64,000 bases of DNA. Source: Archilochus colubris (Eukaryota; Chordata; Aves; Apodiformes; Trochilidae). Below, piece by piece: positions 51,661 through 64,000 of this stretch. Location: positions 111,811,554 to 111,875,553 of the forward strand of contig CM041083.1 of NCBI GenBank assembly GCA_023079485.1, written 5' to 3'. The translations under genes were made by a program, and so were the position numbers. The notes under the pieces are model-generated. The model saw only the letters and a list, made by a program, of their open reading frames with translations, made no database searches and had not been told where the DNA came from. Numbering within the stretch: position 1 is the stretch's first letter; each line of letters begins with the position of its first letter.

Positions 51661-52360
51661 TCTCTCATGCACTTCAGCGGGGCTGTCCCACCAAAAATGC
51701 AAACCACCTCATATCGTGAAAGTGACCACACCAAAGTGCTCCAAGGTTCATTACTGAGTTTTGAGGAGCAATTCCAAATTCCTTCTGCTTAAGAACAAAA
51801 ATCATGAGGACAACCTCAGCATCTGCACTGGCAGTAATTTTTATGCATGTGAGGAGCTGGAGGTTGTTCTTATCCTTTCTCCTCATGACAAAAGCCCATG
51901 CCCTTATGGCCTCAGAAGGGGCAGCCAGCTCAACCACTCCAAAGATGCCCAAGCCACAGCCCAGCCCATCAAGTTGCCTCAACATATATGTGCATGCCTA
52001 CACCACTGCTCCAATTTAAGATCCCACCTCTATGTATATCCCAAACCAGCAGCCACTATTGAACATGCAGGCACCTCTCCTCATCTATCACCCCCATCTA
52101 TCCAGCTTCACCCCCTGCAGTCAGCTCTGCTGGCATGCTTTGGGCCAGCGATGTGGATCTGGGCTTAGCAGATCCCAAAAGGAGGCTGGGGCATCACTGG
52201 GGACAGGATCATGTTCAGCTCCCCACATTGCCAACTCAGACCCCCCTCCCTGTATGTAACAGAGAAAGGACCTGTCACCCCATCTCACTGTGTGCTCCAA
52301 TGGGGCACATGCTCCACTTTGGCATCTTTAACCTAATCCTCTCTGTATTAAAATGAACAG
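51661..52360 (+). other. Unexplained GC-richer segment abutting the CR1 break
   Basis: Directly after the CR1 reverse-transcriptase fragment stops, base composition becomes richer in C and G. Several frames stay open, the longest being 135 codons on plus (51761-52168) and 103 codons on minus (51674-51985). Neither shows a domain I recognise. Overlap of open frames on both strands points to composition and not coding. It may be an unrecognised repeat or a retrocopy fragment. Confidence 0.4.
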
Positions 52361-52689
52361 TTAAACCAACTGATAAAACTTTTATTTCAGCCTATAGATT
52401 TTCCATTATAGAAGCCAGATTTTGTTCTAGAGAGTTTTTCCTCTTACTGATTAGAGCAAAGCCTCTTTTTGCAAGTAAGAGATCAGTAGAGACATTGCAG
52501 GTTAACACCAGCCAAAGTTCACCTTTACCTAAATTCTTCTATTGCTAGATAAGGTCACAATAAACTATTTCTGGGTCAATCCAAAGCTTTTTATTTATCC
52601 TGAAACACATGCTGCTTCTAATCCCGGGTCTCATTATAGCCAACAACACATACACAGGCTCAAGTAACCTGCATTACATAACTGGATAG

Positions 52690-52870
52690 ATATTGTCCTA
52701 ATGATTACCTGCACAAGCACCAAGAAAACATACCCACTAAAAACGAGCAACACACATCATCTCATCATCAGAGCAAATTAAATATCAGGACAAATGTGTA
52801 ATTGGCAACATTTTGTGTCGCACAGCCAGAAAAAAAATGTAATTACGTCACTCTTGCCTGATCTTCCCAG
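52690..52870. promoter_or_regulatory. Candidate intronic regulatory element with a CRE-like site
   Basis: Repeat-free sequence containing gtaattacgtcactc near 52840, a close match to the cAMP-response element TTACGTCA. Nearby are gtgtaattggcaac and tgtcgcac. The CpG within the site is retained. There is no coding potential. The regulatory role is inferred. Confidence 0.28.
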
Positions 52871-55800
52871 GGCAAGCAATCTTCTCTAGCACAAGCCCCA
52901 TAAGCACAAGGTTGACCCAAGCCTGGCAGTGCTCCCGCATCAAATTTGACTTTCATCTTTGACAGGCAGGAAGGCAGAACAGATCAACAGGTTGGTCTAT
53001 GGTGCTGACACACAGGGATGCCTGCCCATGCTGTACCCCCTCCCTCCTACCCACCACTTCTCCCAGAGTGGTGTAAGACAGAGCTGCACTGCCAACACTG
53101 GCACCACGCTCAGGTCAGGTACATCTGGGAGCTCATCCCTGCCACATCCCACCCAGCTGGACACAGTCGTACAGCACATCACAACTGGGTGGCTTGGTCC
53201 CACAGCCTCACACAACAGAGGTTATGGAGAAAAGGAGTGGGTGAAAGGCAGGTAGCATGTGTGCTTACAGGCAAGTAAGGTCAGGCTCCTGCACCAAAGT
53301 GCTGCATGAGTTTGTCCCTCAGCTTTGGTTGTACACATAGAAATTTAATTATTCACCAGGGTTGGAAAATATTAGTGGAGGAAGGCAGTATGGCTGAGGC
53401 CTGAGCCTAAAGGTAACAGGTACTTCAGGTACCAGTCTGAAATCAGTTGTTGCACCTGCACAACAAAAATAAAGACTGAAGGTATCTCATGCTTGCTTTA
53501 TGTGGAAACCAGTTGCTTTGCTGGTCCTGGATTTTCAGAGCCAAATCTCATGTTCATTCTTTCCCTGGGTGCTTTGCCTTTTCTAAGCCCTGCCCTGGCA
53601 GAAGTTTCTCTTCTATGCATAATGTTGTATTCCATCTGGTTTTTTATTGCTTATAATAATCTGTTAATTTCTTGACCTTTTCTTAACCCAAATATTCCAG
53701 ATCCCAAATCTAATTTTGTACAAATCATTATCTTAGAAAACAAGTGCATTCCCATCAAAAATTCTAACAGATCTTGCTGATAGCTGTTGAAAATACAGCT
53801 AACAATTCTTCAGCACAGGGATTCAGGCAAAAAGCTAGCATCCATAAAGCCAAAACCAACTCAAAACAAACAAAACAAAACATGCCCTTTTTCTTATACT
53901 ATTCACTAAATGAAATTCAAATACTTTCATCTCATACTAGCAATACTTGCAAGTTATCACAATAAACTTGTTATGGAGCATTTTTTCATCAGGTTGAGTC
54001 CATTTACAGGCATCTCCCTCTATGGAACACAGTTGTCTCATCATCCCTGCCTTTTCATCTACCTTGGCTAAAGGATGGGGACCAAAAGCATTTAAGCCCA
54101 GCTGAACTGTTCATGTGTTCCATAAATCTATATACCTAGGGCTTTCATCATGCCATCAAATATTAATAAATGCTTTTAGGTTATTTCATGTGCAGAGACA
54201 ATGATTTTTAAGTATAAAACTACTAAAAGATGTTCATTCAAAATCTTTTATTCCACATGAATTCCTGCCACTGGGAGGGATTTGGGATTAAAATATTATG
54301 TGCCTATGTGAAAAAGAAAACTGGGCAGCCTTACAAATATAGCTTTACTGGGGTCTCCCAAATCCATTGGCAGTCTCAGCAAAATACAGGCCCATGGATG
54401 AACATGGCAGATGTACAGTGAGAAAAATTTGATCAGCAGGGAGAACAACTATATAGGTCAACCAAAACCTTGTATACCATAAGAAATATTCAAAAAGACA
54501 AAAGAAGCATCTAGTCATTATTCACTTTACATACAGATGTTATAAGAAATGTTAGATACCTTAGTATGATTTACACATTATTATTGTACCACTATGCTAT
54601 TGCATTATGAAGGTGAGATGTTACTTTATGATGTAATGAATATAGATTGTGGCTAGCACCTTAATAGAGAGTTTTAAGCATGTCCATTACTCGAACATCC
54701 AAGTTTCACTGACCTTTCAATAACAGAATTAACAGCAAATCTTATGAAAAGCTTTGATTTAATGCACAATGTAGATTAAAATTCCTGGATCTATGAAGTA
54801 CCAGAAAAGAATATACATCACTGGCTTGTCTTAAAATATTGCAACTTTTAATATTAAGTAGAATTTATATATTTTTCCTGATCTTAATATTCAGCTCTAG
54901 CACTGCTTTTGGGTACTGTATTTTACCCTGATGAACACATATGTTATATATCCTAATTATGTATCAAATATATAATATATCCCAATTTAACGGATATATT
55001 AACATAAAGATTTATTGCTATTTTAAATCTGGAGTTGACACACAGGAGAATGGAGAAGGATGGGGGGTATGTTTCCAAGATGTGAAATTATCTTAGCAGG
55101 ACAGTTTTGAGTGATAATTTTTATGAATTTAAATTAAGATATGATTTTTTGTCTTCAGGAATGTTTCCAAACTCTTGCAGTGTTCATGTTCTTTACATGA
55201 TGCAAACAGCAGGCAGACAAGGTTGCTGTAGGTTCTCTCAGTGTATGGCAAATCGTCATATCAGTGACAGGGCAACTACAAAAGAGTACAGGGCTGATAA
55301 GGAAACTAAAGCAGCTGTAAAACTGGGAATATTTTAGGGTAAAAACCAACCACTACCTTGACACGCACTGATGAACTGCTTATGTGATTAGAATGTCAGA
55401 CGATAGAGCGATACAGGCAAATTTTCCACCCTATTTCCTGAGGTTATATATTCATTCCTACCGTAAAAAGGTAAGTCCCAATGCCAGAATAAGCACTGGA
55501 AGCATTATAAGGGCACTGAGAGTTACCTTTGTAAATCAAAATGGTGTATTTACATACACTGGAATAAATGTGTGTTTGCCCTTGCATTCTGAAATAGCTG
55601 TTTAAAAAGTATAATCATTGTTCTAAGCAAAAAAAAAAAAAAGGGGGTTGATTCTTTCAAAAGGTATGATTGAAAGAAAGCAGAGAACAGTTTTATCAAA
55701 GAGTATAGTATATTTCAAAATCATATTTAACAAAATTAAATTAAGTGTCAAAAGGTGCCAAGCAATTCCCACACACAACTAAAATGGAATGCTCAGTGAT

Positions 55801-58800
55801 TCATTTTTTACTCTGTGGTACTGTTTGAAAGAAAATGTATCTAATTTTGATCAATTATGCTTCTATCAGATCTCTAATGCACAGAAGTCAATTGAGAGAT
55901 GTAAATACTGTCCTCCTCCAAGCATAATTATATCAGAGAGGTTCACACTGAAGAAGTAGGAGGGGTGTTTAGGTTGAAGGATAATACTGGTAGAAGAGCA
56001 AAGCTGGCTGCGAAAATATTGGGCGTGGAAATTAGAATACTGTTTTAAAGCCAAAATAAAGCAAGTTTTCCCCATACAGCTAAGAGGAACAAACAGCCCA
56101 GCCAATAAATTCAAGAGGAAGTTTACAACCTGATGATACAACCATCTGCTGTCACAGAGGACTGCAGCTCAAGAAACAGGAATTGTCTCCTGTTTAATGT
56201 TCTCACAAATGTCACAACAGAATATAACACCAGAGTCACAATTGAACAGCCAAACAAAAAATAGCCTCTACATTTAATTAAGACTAAAATAACCTTTTCA
56301 AAATTAAGTAGGCTCAAGGAGGAACTGTTTTTTGGGTAGGTATATAGTCCATGCTACTCGGTGCACCAAGTTAGATAGATTGAGACAAACATTTCACTGC
56401 CAGAACTAAACCATGAGTATGCTGACATATTTCTCTGAAGGAAAACAAAGCAAAAGAACTAAGAAAATGTAATGGGCATTTCATCTCCAAGATCCCCAAA
56501 AGTTAGTGGTATCTGGATTATGCTGAATTTATATCTGAACGTGCACTAACATGTTGATCGACATCCAAGGATCTCCTAGGCTGCAGCTAGGACCTGCACA
56601 ACTGCTTGCTGGAAATCTCCCTGGCATGTAACAACTTCACATGAAAGCTATTAATAAAATTAGTCAAGAGGCATTAGAAGCTCTGTTCACTGCCTGTTGA
56701 AGAGCCCCAAGCCAGAAGAGTAAAAATAACCTCTCCAAGCATTTAAGCTCCTACAAGACCTGAGGTCAAGCACAGAAGGACAAACATACCAACCTTAGGT
56801 ATATTTAGCAGATAAACATCTATTTTTCAATGGAGCAGAATTTTGGGGTATAATTTAGAGGTTTTCTCCCATGAAGCAATATTATTTGCCTTATAATTAG
56901 CAATCACCCCCCTCCTTTTAATCCAGCAGCTCCCAGGGGTGCAACCACTACAGCAAATATTCACCTTTACTTCTTAGAGAAAAGTCCAGTTTAATACAAT
57001 TTTACCATAGTCCTCCCAAGCCTCTCCATAAGCAGAACATGGGTTTATTTGTTTGCTTTTTTTTAAAAAAAAACACCACATAATGGGGAGAGAAGTTCCT
57101 GCAGTGATTAGAGTTTAACAAAGGTCACCAATATCTCCAGGCATTCAAGGTTTCAGGGTTTTCTTTATACTATCCTAGAACTACACTGAACAGAGAAAAT
57201 AAAAAGGTAAAATGTTCTTGTTAGCAATTTTTTTCTGAACTTCTGAAATGCCCACATCATTCTATTTATTCTTGTACCTATCCCCAGCTTCCCAAGTGCT
57301 TTGATTTAATTTGGTCAAATCTTCATCCATTCTTATGTCATCCATTCCATTTTATGTTTCTTAAAAAAAAAGGTTTTGATTCAGTTCTTAAACTTTCCTG
57401 AGATAATTTTCTGTCTGTTTTCTGTCTGTCTGTTTTCTTCTTCCATCCTCACTCTGTAGCTGCTGGTTGAAGTCTAATAAGGAAAAGAAAAAATACACAG
57501 AAGATCATTCTGATTTCTGTCCTTATCTGCCAGGCTATCCCTGTGTAGCCAGCACTGCTGTTTCTCTTTCAGTCTACTGTAAGATCCTCCTATGAAATTC
57601 AGCAATATCACAGTGTTTCTTATTAAAAATATTTCAACATACAGCTACAAATCACCGGTTACATCCCATTTTGCAAATATTCCACTTGGAGACTCACCAT
57701 TTTAGATGTACTTGATTAGATTTGCAAGACTGATGATCATTAGTTTGTCTAAACTACCAGCTGCAGGTCATTTTCAAACAGAGCTAATAAAAATTATTAT
57801 TGAACCCGATAGTGAAGAGACCAGCTCTGCAACTGAGGTACTCACTAGGGTTGGAAACAAACACAAGCCAGTCACATAATCAGAAGAATTATTATTTGAG
57901 GTGAAAATTATTCCCCAGACAGTTTATCATGCAGTTAAAAAAGCATCACAGTGCAGCCAGATGATACATGGGCTGTTGAATAGATGACCCGAAGTAATAC
58001 CAGCTCTCAAAAGATGCTCTTGTAGCTTCTCATGCACTAGCCAGTAACAGAGGCTAATATCAGAGGATACTGTAGCAGCTGTTGAACTAAATAAATGCAG
58101 AGGGTAACTTACCATAAGTGGCATTTGTTTTATTAGCCACAAAACAAAATATTTGTATCATAACACATGATCTATCAGTCTATAATAGAGCCTTGGGAAA
58201 ACGCTAAGATCTCAGACCTCCAAGTAACAAAGCAAGCCCTTGGAGTTAAAAGCCTCAACAGATTAGATAAGAGCTGAAGGAAGCCTAACAGCAAAAAGCT
58301 TTTATTCTTTAGCACTTCTCCTGCAGTATACCTTTAGCCTCAATTTAATCCTAAAACCTTGTTCGCCTCCACCTCACTCCATCTCCATTCCCTGATTCTT
58401 TTATAAGCTGAAAATTAGGCTTTCTAGATCTGTACAGAAATGTACTTTGAATGAAAAAAGGGTGGTGGGGGGGAGGGAATCACAATGCTTTTCCATCAAA
58501 TGCTTCATCAGAAATGCATACTCATGAGCTCTTCTCAGGAAATTCAGAACAGAAGAAGATGGAAGACACAAAATCATAAAACATAGATGTGAACAACTGG
58601 CCTGTTGGGCATCAAGATTTCCATGTACCATAAAAAGACAGTAAAAGGCAATTCTAATAGAATTGGAATTAGCTCTCCAGTGCAGGTATAGAGAGACATG
58701 ATTGACTTCTTCAAGATGAGGGGGGAGAGAAGGAGAGATAAGGACAAGAACCCAGCTGTCTCAAGGTCATCATGCAGTGCTCTATAACACATCCACACAG

Positions 58801-61800
58801 AGCTGGGAGGTAACTACAGAACTTTTGGTAGGACTCCTCCCTTCCAGCACAGCTGCTCATGGCCAGGTGGGGTATGGCACAGAACTCAAAGGGTTATTAA
58901 CAATCTAGGTTTAGGCAACTGAATTCCCAACATGAGGTCTACCTCAGGATGGACTGTGTAGTTCTCTAGTGCCCACTCGCTATAATGGCTAGATGTCTAC
59001 AGACTAAAACCAGAGCTTGTCACCCAAGTGACTGGCAAATTGAGAGCCACAGGTAGGCAGGCAACTAAATGTCCCAATTTTGATCTCGGATCGAGCCACC
59101 CCTTCCTCAGTGTAGGCTTCATTTGACCAAAGCACCTTATCACCAAACAGCTTACAGAACATTCCCTAACATTTAAAATATGTGGCAGTGGCCCAACCAG
59201 TCACCCTATAAAAATCAGGAAAGAAATGCCTACCCTCTGGAAAGCTGCAGAAAAACGATTGCCTATTCATTTGATGCTAAAATTTCACCCAAAGTACAAG
59301 TCTGTATCCTAATCACTCTGTGTCCTTAATTCAGTTGTATAACATCTTGCTTTCCTAGGTATCACAGTTATGTATGCTTTTCTCTTCAGTAACAGTCACC
59401 AGATGCTGCTCCTCTGGTCCTACCTCTCCTAATTTTGATCTTCTCTTGTCATTATTCCAACTGAGTTCTAATGACATCTTTGGTTTACACCACATTCTAT
59501 CTCACTTGCAACCATCCAGAGATGTGAGCATCTATGTATTTTACATATACTATAGTGATACTTTCCAGTGAACAGGAAAATTGTGTAGCAGAAGCTGAAA
59601 ATAAATAAAAAATAAATTTTAAAAACTAAGAAAAAAGACCCCACTAGTAGTAGTACATTACTACATTAGTAGTAATTTGAAGCAATTTGTGCTTGAGAAG
59701 AGTCATCAGCATGCAGATACTACATATACCTCTTTAAACTTAAGGAAAATAAATAGGCATAAAGACATAGATCTATGGAGATATAAATATCGTCCTAGCA
59801 CCCTTGAAATTATGAAAAGAAAGACACAGAAGTAGAGCAGGGAGAGAAAAAAAATCAGTATCAGAGGTGTAAGCATCTGATTGAATTATTTATGTAGTTC
59901 TAGACAGCAGACATATTTTTCAAGGTACACGATTTTCCAGTAGGGCCAACTGAACTCAGGTATGTTTGGGTATTAAAAGCTGTATGCAAGGTGGTATCAC
60001 TCAGTAGAGGGGACACAAGCCTGCCAGTTCTATGTCTCACCCCTAATGTGCCCATTCCTACTGCATTCATCATGACTGAGCCCAACATAAATAGTTTCAC
60101 AAGGTCAAAAATGAATGGAAAAAACCCTCATCAGTAATACCAAGGAGCCAGTTAGGGCCAGAGCAGAGGAATGAATCATCTTTCGTTACTCTTGAGGAAA
60201 TGGGATATTATAATTAATGGGAAATACTGCATCTATTTCATGCATATAACATGAATGCTAAGGGAACCAAGACATTTTTGACAAATTGGACATCACACAA
60301 AACATACTTATTAATTCATAAATTAAAAATACATTCTGTTACCCTATCAAAGGAAACTGCTTGTTTTTGTCTCTCTCAGCGATCTTTTTTTCCTTTTTCT
60401 ATTTTATCATCCAAGCTGTAAAAAAAGCTCACATTTTTGAAGGAAAATCATAAAGGACTTCACATTCATCTTGAACCATCGTGCCTCCATGCATTTCAGA
60501 CTGAGTTGAAATTTCTAATTGAAATGATTTTTCATGAGTTAAACTAGTTAAACTATAAAGGAGAAATAAGTGATACATTTAAATTATTTATTCATCTTAT
60601 TTATAATTAATTAGGTTTTTTCTCTGTGCACAGTCAGGCTATGCTGGAGTGTTTGATTTTTAAAACCTTCCCTATCATCAGGCAACAATAGATGACTTCT
60701 TTTCTCATGTCACTCGTGTTTTAGTTTGCTCTAGAGATTCAGACAACTCCCATTTACATCTTTGTCCACTTTAGTGCTTTAACCCTCCCAATCCACAAAT
60801 AACAGCTGGAACCTCTTCCAGGAGAGGTGTCAGGCAGAGCTCTGTGCCAGCCTGCATGTGTACAGGCTGCTCTAGGTGCAGAGGTGAGGAGGGCCAAGTT
60901 GGGATCTGTCACAGTTAAACATAAGGTTTTCCTCCTCTCCACTGAAGAGCCAGAGGAGAAAGGTGTCCCCAGGGCACTTCTGACTTTCAACAAGATGAGT
61001 AATTTCTTCACCTGAGGAGCAAGAATAAAGAAAAGAGAGGGAATTGCTTACAAAAAAACTTGGGAGGCAAGAACTTCTGAAGGAAAATAGAAAAAAGGTC
61101 TTCCAGGGTGCTCCTCTCTCAAGATGGGGCTCCAGAGGTGGCTACATCCCATACTGCACATGATGTGAAGAGCAGCAGAACTTGCCCAGGTGGTGCAGAG
61201 CAGTCCAGAGAGTCACCTCTGCCTGCATTAAACCACTCTCAGCACACACACCACAACTCCAGTCCTACCATGTTTGTCCTAACTGGAAAGAAACAGAGAG
61301 AAGAGGTTTTTCTTGCACGGTGGTGTTGAGGGAATAATGGGGGGGAGAGGGATTTAATCCCACGAGGAATGTCTTGAAAAAAATAACATTAAGAATTTTA
61401 TCAGGTGTCCAATTTTACCCTTTTCCCTCAGTTAAAAAGATTAGTATTAAAATCCTAGGTAGTAAATATGGTTTTTTATACTTAAAAACAAGAGATCATG
61501 TTTTTAAGATTTGTCCACTGGTCAGAACGCTCAGAAACATCCCTTTTTTTAAGCAAAGGCTGACAGGCATATGTAATCACAGTGCTCCACAAACTTTTCC
61601 TTTTAAAGGAAAAGAAAAATATCCTTTGCAACAAAAACCAAGGCAGCATAAATATTTTTTAGCAAGAGAAAAAGAAAAGTTTCTGCACTTATGGAACAAG
61701 ACAAATCTATTAAAAACAAAATTATCAACATCTAAGAATTGGATAATTTTCAAATATTTATTCTTTTTAAAGAATTTTTTAGAACTCCTTAAAGCTTTTT

Positions 61801-64000
61801 CTCAAGAAATCTAGTAACAGTGTAACAAAGGCTGAGCTTCCCCTGTAGAAATCCCTCAGCTCAGAATGTGAGGCCTCAAGGAGGAGGCTAATGCTGCAAA
61901 ACTAGCAAGACCTCACCACGCAGTAACACCCTGGTTTTCACATAGATACACTTTAAAATTTCCTAGCACTTCTAATACCTTGACTAAATTTTACAATTCA
62001 TTTAAAACCAATAAAAATTTACTGTGAAGAGTTATGGAAAGGTGTGTTAAAATGTGCACTCCTGAATTTCAGGGAGTGGTGGGTGGGGAATCAGGATTTT
62101 ATGATTACCACTAAGAAATTATAACCAAGTTAACCGTGTGTCTTATAGAAGCTAGAGAAGATTAATTCAAGATTTTAAAAACAGCACAGAGAGGAGGAGC
62201 AGAATGGGGCAGTGAAGCCCTACAGCTCACAAGGTGCTCCCTGGACTGGCACCTGCTGTTTCCCCCTTCACCCCAAGAGGTGAGCTGTGTGCTCTGAGGA
62301 AATGCACCCACCAGTTTTGTAGGACTAATGTGAAGTTCAACACATGGGATGTGACAGAAGGCACAATGCTTTCTGCTACAAGGTTGGCACGCCACCTGAA
62401 TGTCCCTGGCCAGCAAATATATCTGTGGTGCATGGAAGTATGATTGTGATGCTGCAAGGCAGAGGAGAGAGGGACTCAGCTCCTTGAGCCTAAAAGCAGC
62501 TGAGAAGGTGGAAAAGTGGCAGCAACCCCTGCACTCCCAGCTCTACTTCTCACTCAAACCAGGCTGCAGGCAGGCATCCTGGTGTAGCTGGTAGGCATCC
62601 TCCATGGCCCTGAAGAGCACACTGAGCTCTGGAGAACAGCATTTTATATGGGAAGTATGGAAAAAAGGGTTCAATTTAGGAGGTTCAGCTTTGCATTTGC
62701 TTAGCTGGTAGCAAACCCAGAGGGACCCTGGCAGTGCAAAGCTGACAAATAGCCACGATAACCTGAGTACTCCTTCTGCCATCCCTGCAATCCCCTCAGA
62801 TTTCTCTCTCTGCTGTAAGGAAGTCACTCCTTTTTCATCTCCTGGATTCAAGCATTAGCTACCCACTCACACCACATCTGTATTGGCTCCATGTGACCAT
62901 CCATACCCAGTCTTCACCCCTGCCACACCTGACATTATTTGTACAGCATGGATGTGGCCCCAGGACCTGAGCTAATGGAAGGGGTTTCACAGAAAACCTC
63001 CTGCTACTTCTTCTATCACTGCCAGCCCTGCTCCTCATAGGGGTGCTCTCCATGGGAGCTCACAGCATCAGGAATCACTGGGTCCTCATGAGGTTTGAAG
63101 CCCTGACTGTTTCTACCCACAAAATCTCACTGCACCATTATCTCACACATAGAAAAAATAAAAAATATTACAAACAACACCTGTCTGCAAAACACAGACA
63201 GCTCAGCTATCTATCCATCATCAGCAGCTTGTTAATATAGCTCCCAAATACATCCTGTGGGTAGAGTGAATCAGTCAAATGTCACATTGCTAAAGGTCAG
63301 CAGCCAAAGCAAATATAAATGGACAATAAAAACAGATCACTTCAGATGCAGGGTCCCATCTCTCCTCTACAGTGCATGCTTTGCTGGCACAGCTAGCTCA
63401 GAATTTTTAACAACCATGAAAACATGAGAGACACAACTTTATGGGACACACCTAAATCCAAACCCAAGGTGAGTGTTACACCATACTGCCATTGCTGAAA
63501 TGCAAAAATAATCCAGTTCTCCTAAAATACAAATATTTTCAACCCTTCTATGCAAAGCTGCTATATTGCACTCTTTATTTCCAATAAGAAAGCTATAGAA
63601 TTACATGCAGTTCTTCCTCCCCTTAGGGGGGCTCTATTTCACCTCTTGATGTAATCTTGTTTGATGTTTCCCTCACCATATTAGAAATGTTTTCAAAGCA
63701 GACAATCTCCTATTGAATCTTCCTCCTAAAATAAAGTCTTATTATGGTTGATGTTTTATGTAGGTCAAGAACAGTTTTACAGATCCTCATGTAAATAAGG
63801 CTTGAAACAAACAACCCATAGGGATTCCTATGCCCTCAGGTACTACAATGTTTTAATTCGGTTGGTTACACAAACCCTACCTTTCCCAAAAAAATTTTTG
63901 TTTTTCTTTGTTAGAAGTATAAACTTCCTTGTTCCATGGCCTAAGGGCTTCTTTTGTTTGTTTGTTTAGTTAAAAAGCTATGGTTTTGGCAGTCTGCCTG

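Noticed and set aside
59657..59676. 8-base palindrome ATTACTAC-atta-GTAGTAAT
   Set aside because: Short and within a run of agt/act simple sequence, so it is expected by chance.
61374..61814. 146-codon plus-strand frame
   Set aside because: Lysine/phenylalanine-rich translation of AT-rich DNA, with no domain, no homologue I recognise and no splice or promoter context. Probably chance.

Overview
The window is vertebrate, almost certainly avian, genomic DNA from inside one large gene. Two exons on the minus strand encode the N-terminal immunoglobulin domains of DSCAM (Down syndrome cell adhesion molecule): 27540-27857 (Ig1) and 22123-22269 (first part of Ig2). Both are 3n long, phase 1 at each end, and flanked by AG/GT splice sites. 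They join in frame across a 5,270-base intron, and the junction reads as the continuous protein known from vertebrate DSCAM. The other 99% of the window is intron: more than 22 kb downstream of the second exon (1-22122), the intron between them (22270-27539), and more than 36 kb upstream (27858-64000). I did not find the signal-peptide exon or the exon that completes Ig2. I see no second protein-coding gene and no RNA gene.

The bird assignment rests on the repeats. Three CR1 LINE fragments come from different parts of the element: an endonuclease part at 37210-37830 on minus, a reverse-transcriptase part at 50698-51660 on plus, and a 3' end at 25790-26160 on plus that finishes in the ATTCTATGATTCTA tail. 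Five copies or fragments of an avian ERVL-type LTR lie at 5765-6000 (+), 7810-8493 (-), 20285-20425 (-), 25018-25530 (-) and 31496-31779 (+). The last has both LTR termini and a matching 5-base flanking duplication, so it reads as a solo LTR with an internal deletion. The finer lineage (for example passerine) cannot be settled from this window.

Low-complexity DNA makes up the rest of the visible structure: a pure two-phase pentanucleotide array near 44.0 kb that opens reading frames on both strands, a (GGGCTT)n G-quadruplex-type run near 31.3 kb, a long TA tract near 3.5 kb, several A-rich runs and several short tandem duplications. Near-perfect inverted repeats at 2.76, 6.14, 39.79 and 46.45 kb are not explained by any repeat I recognise.

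I found no new multi-gene system. The observations most worth a second look are the unexplained hairpins, the LTR copies lying in the sense orientation of DSCAM, the tandem acceptor at the Ig1 exon, and single-copy stretches around 49.2-49.95 kb and 52.7-52.9 kb that resemble intronic regulatory elements.
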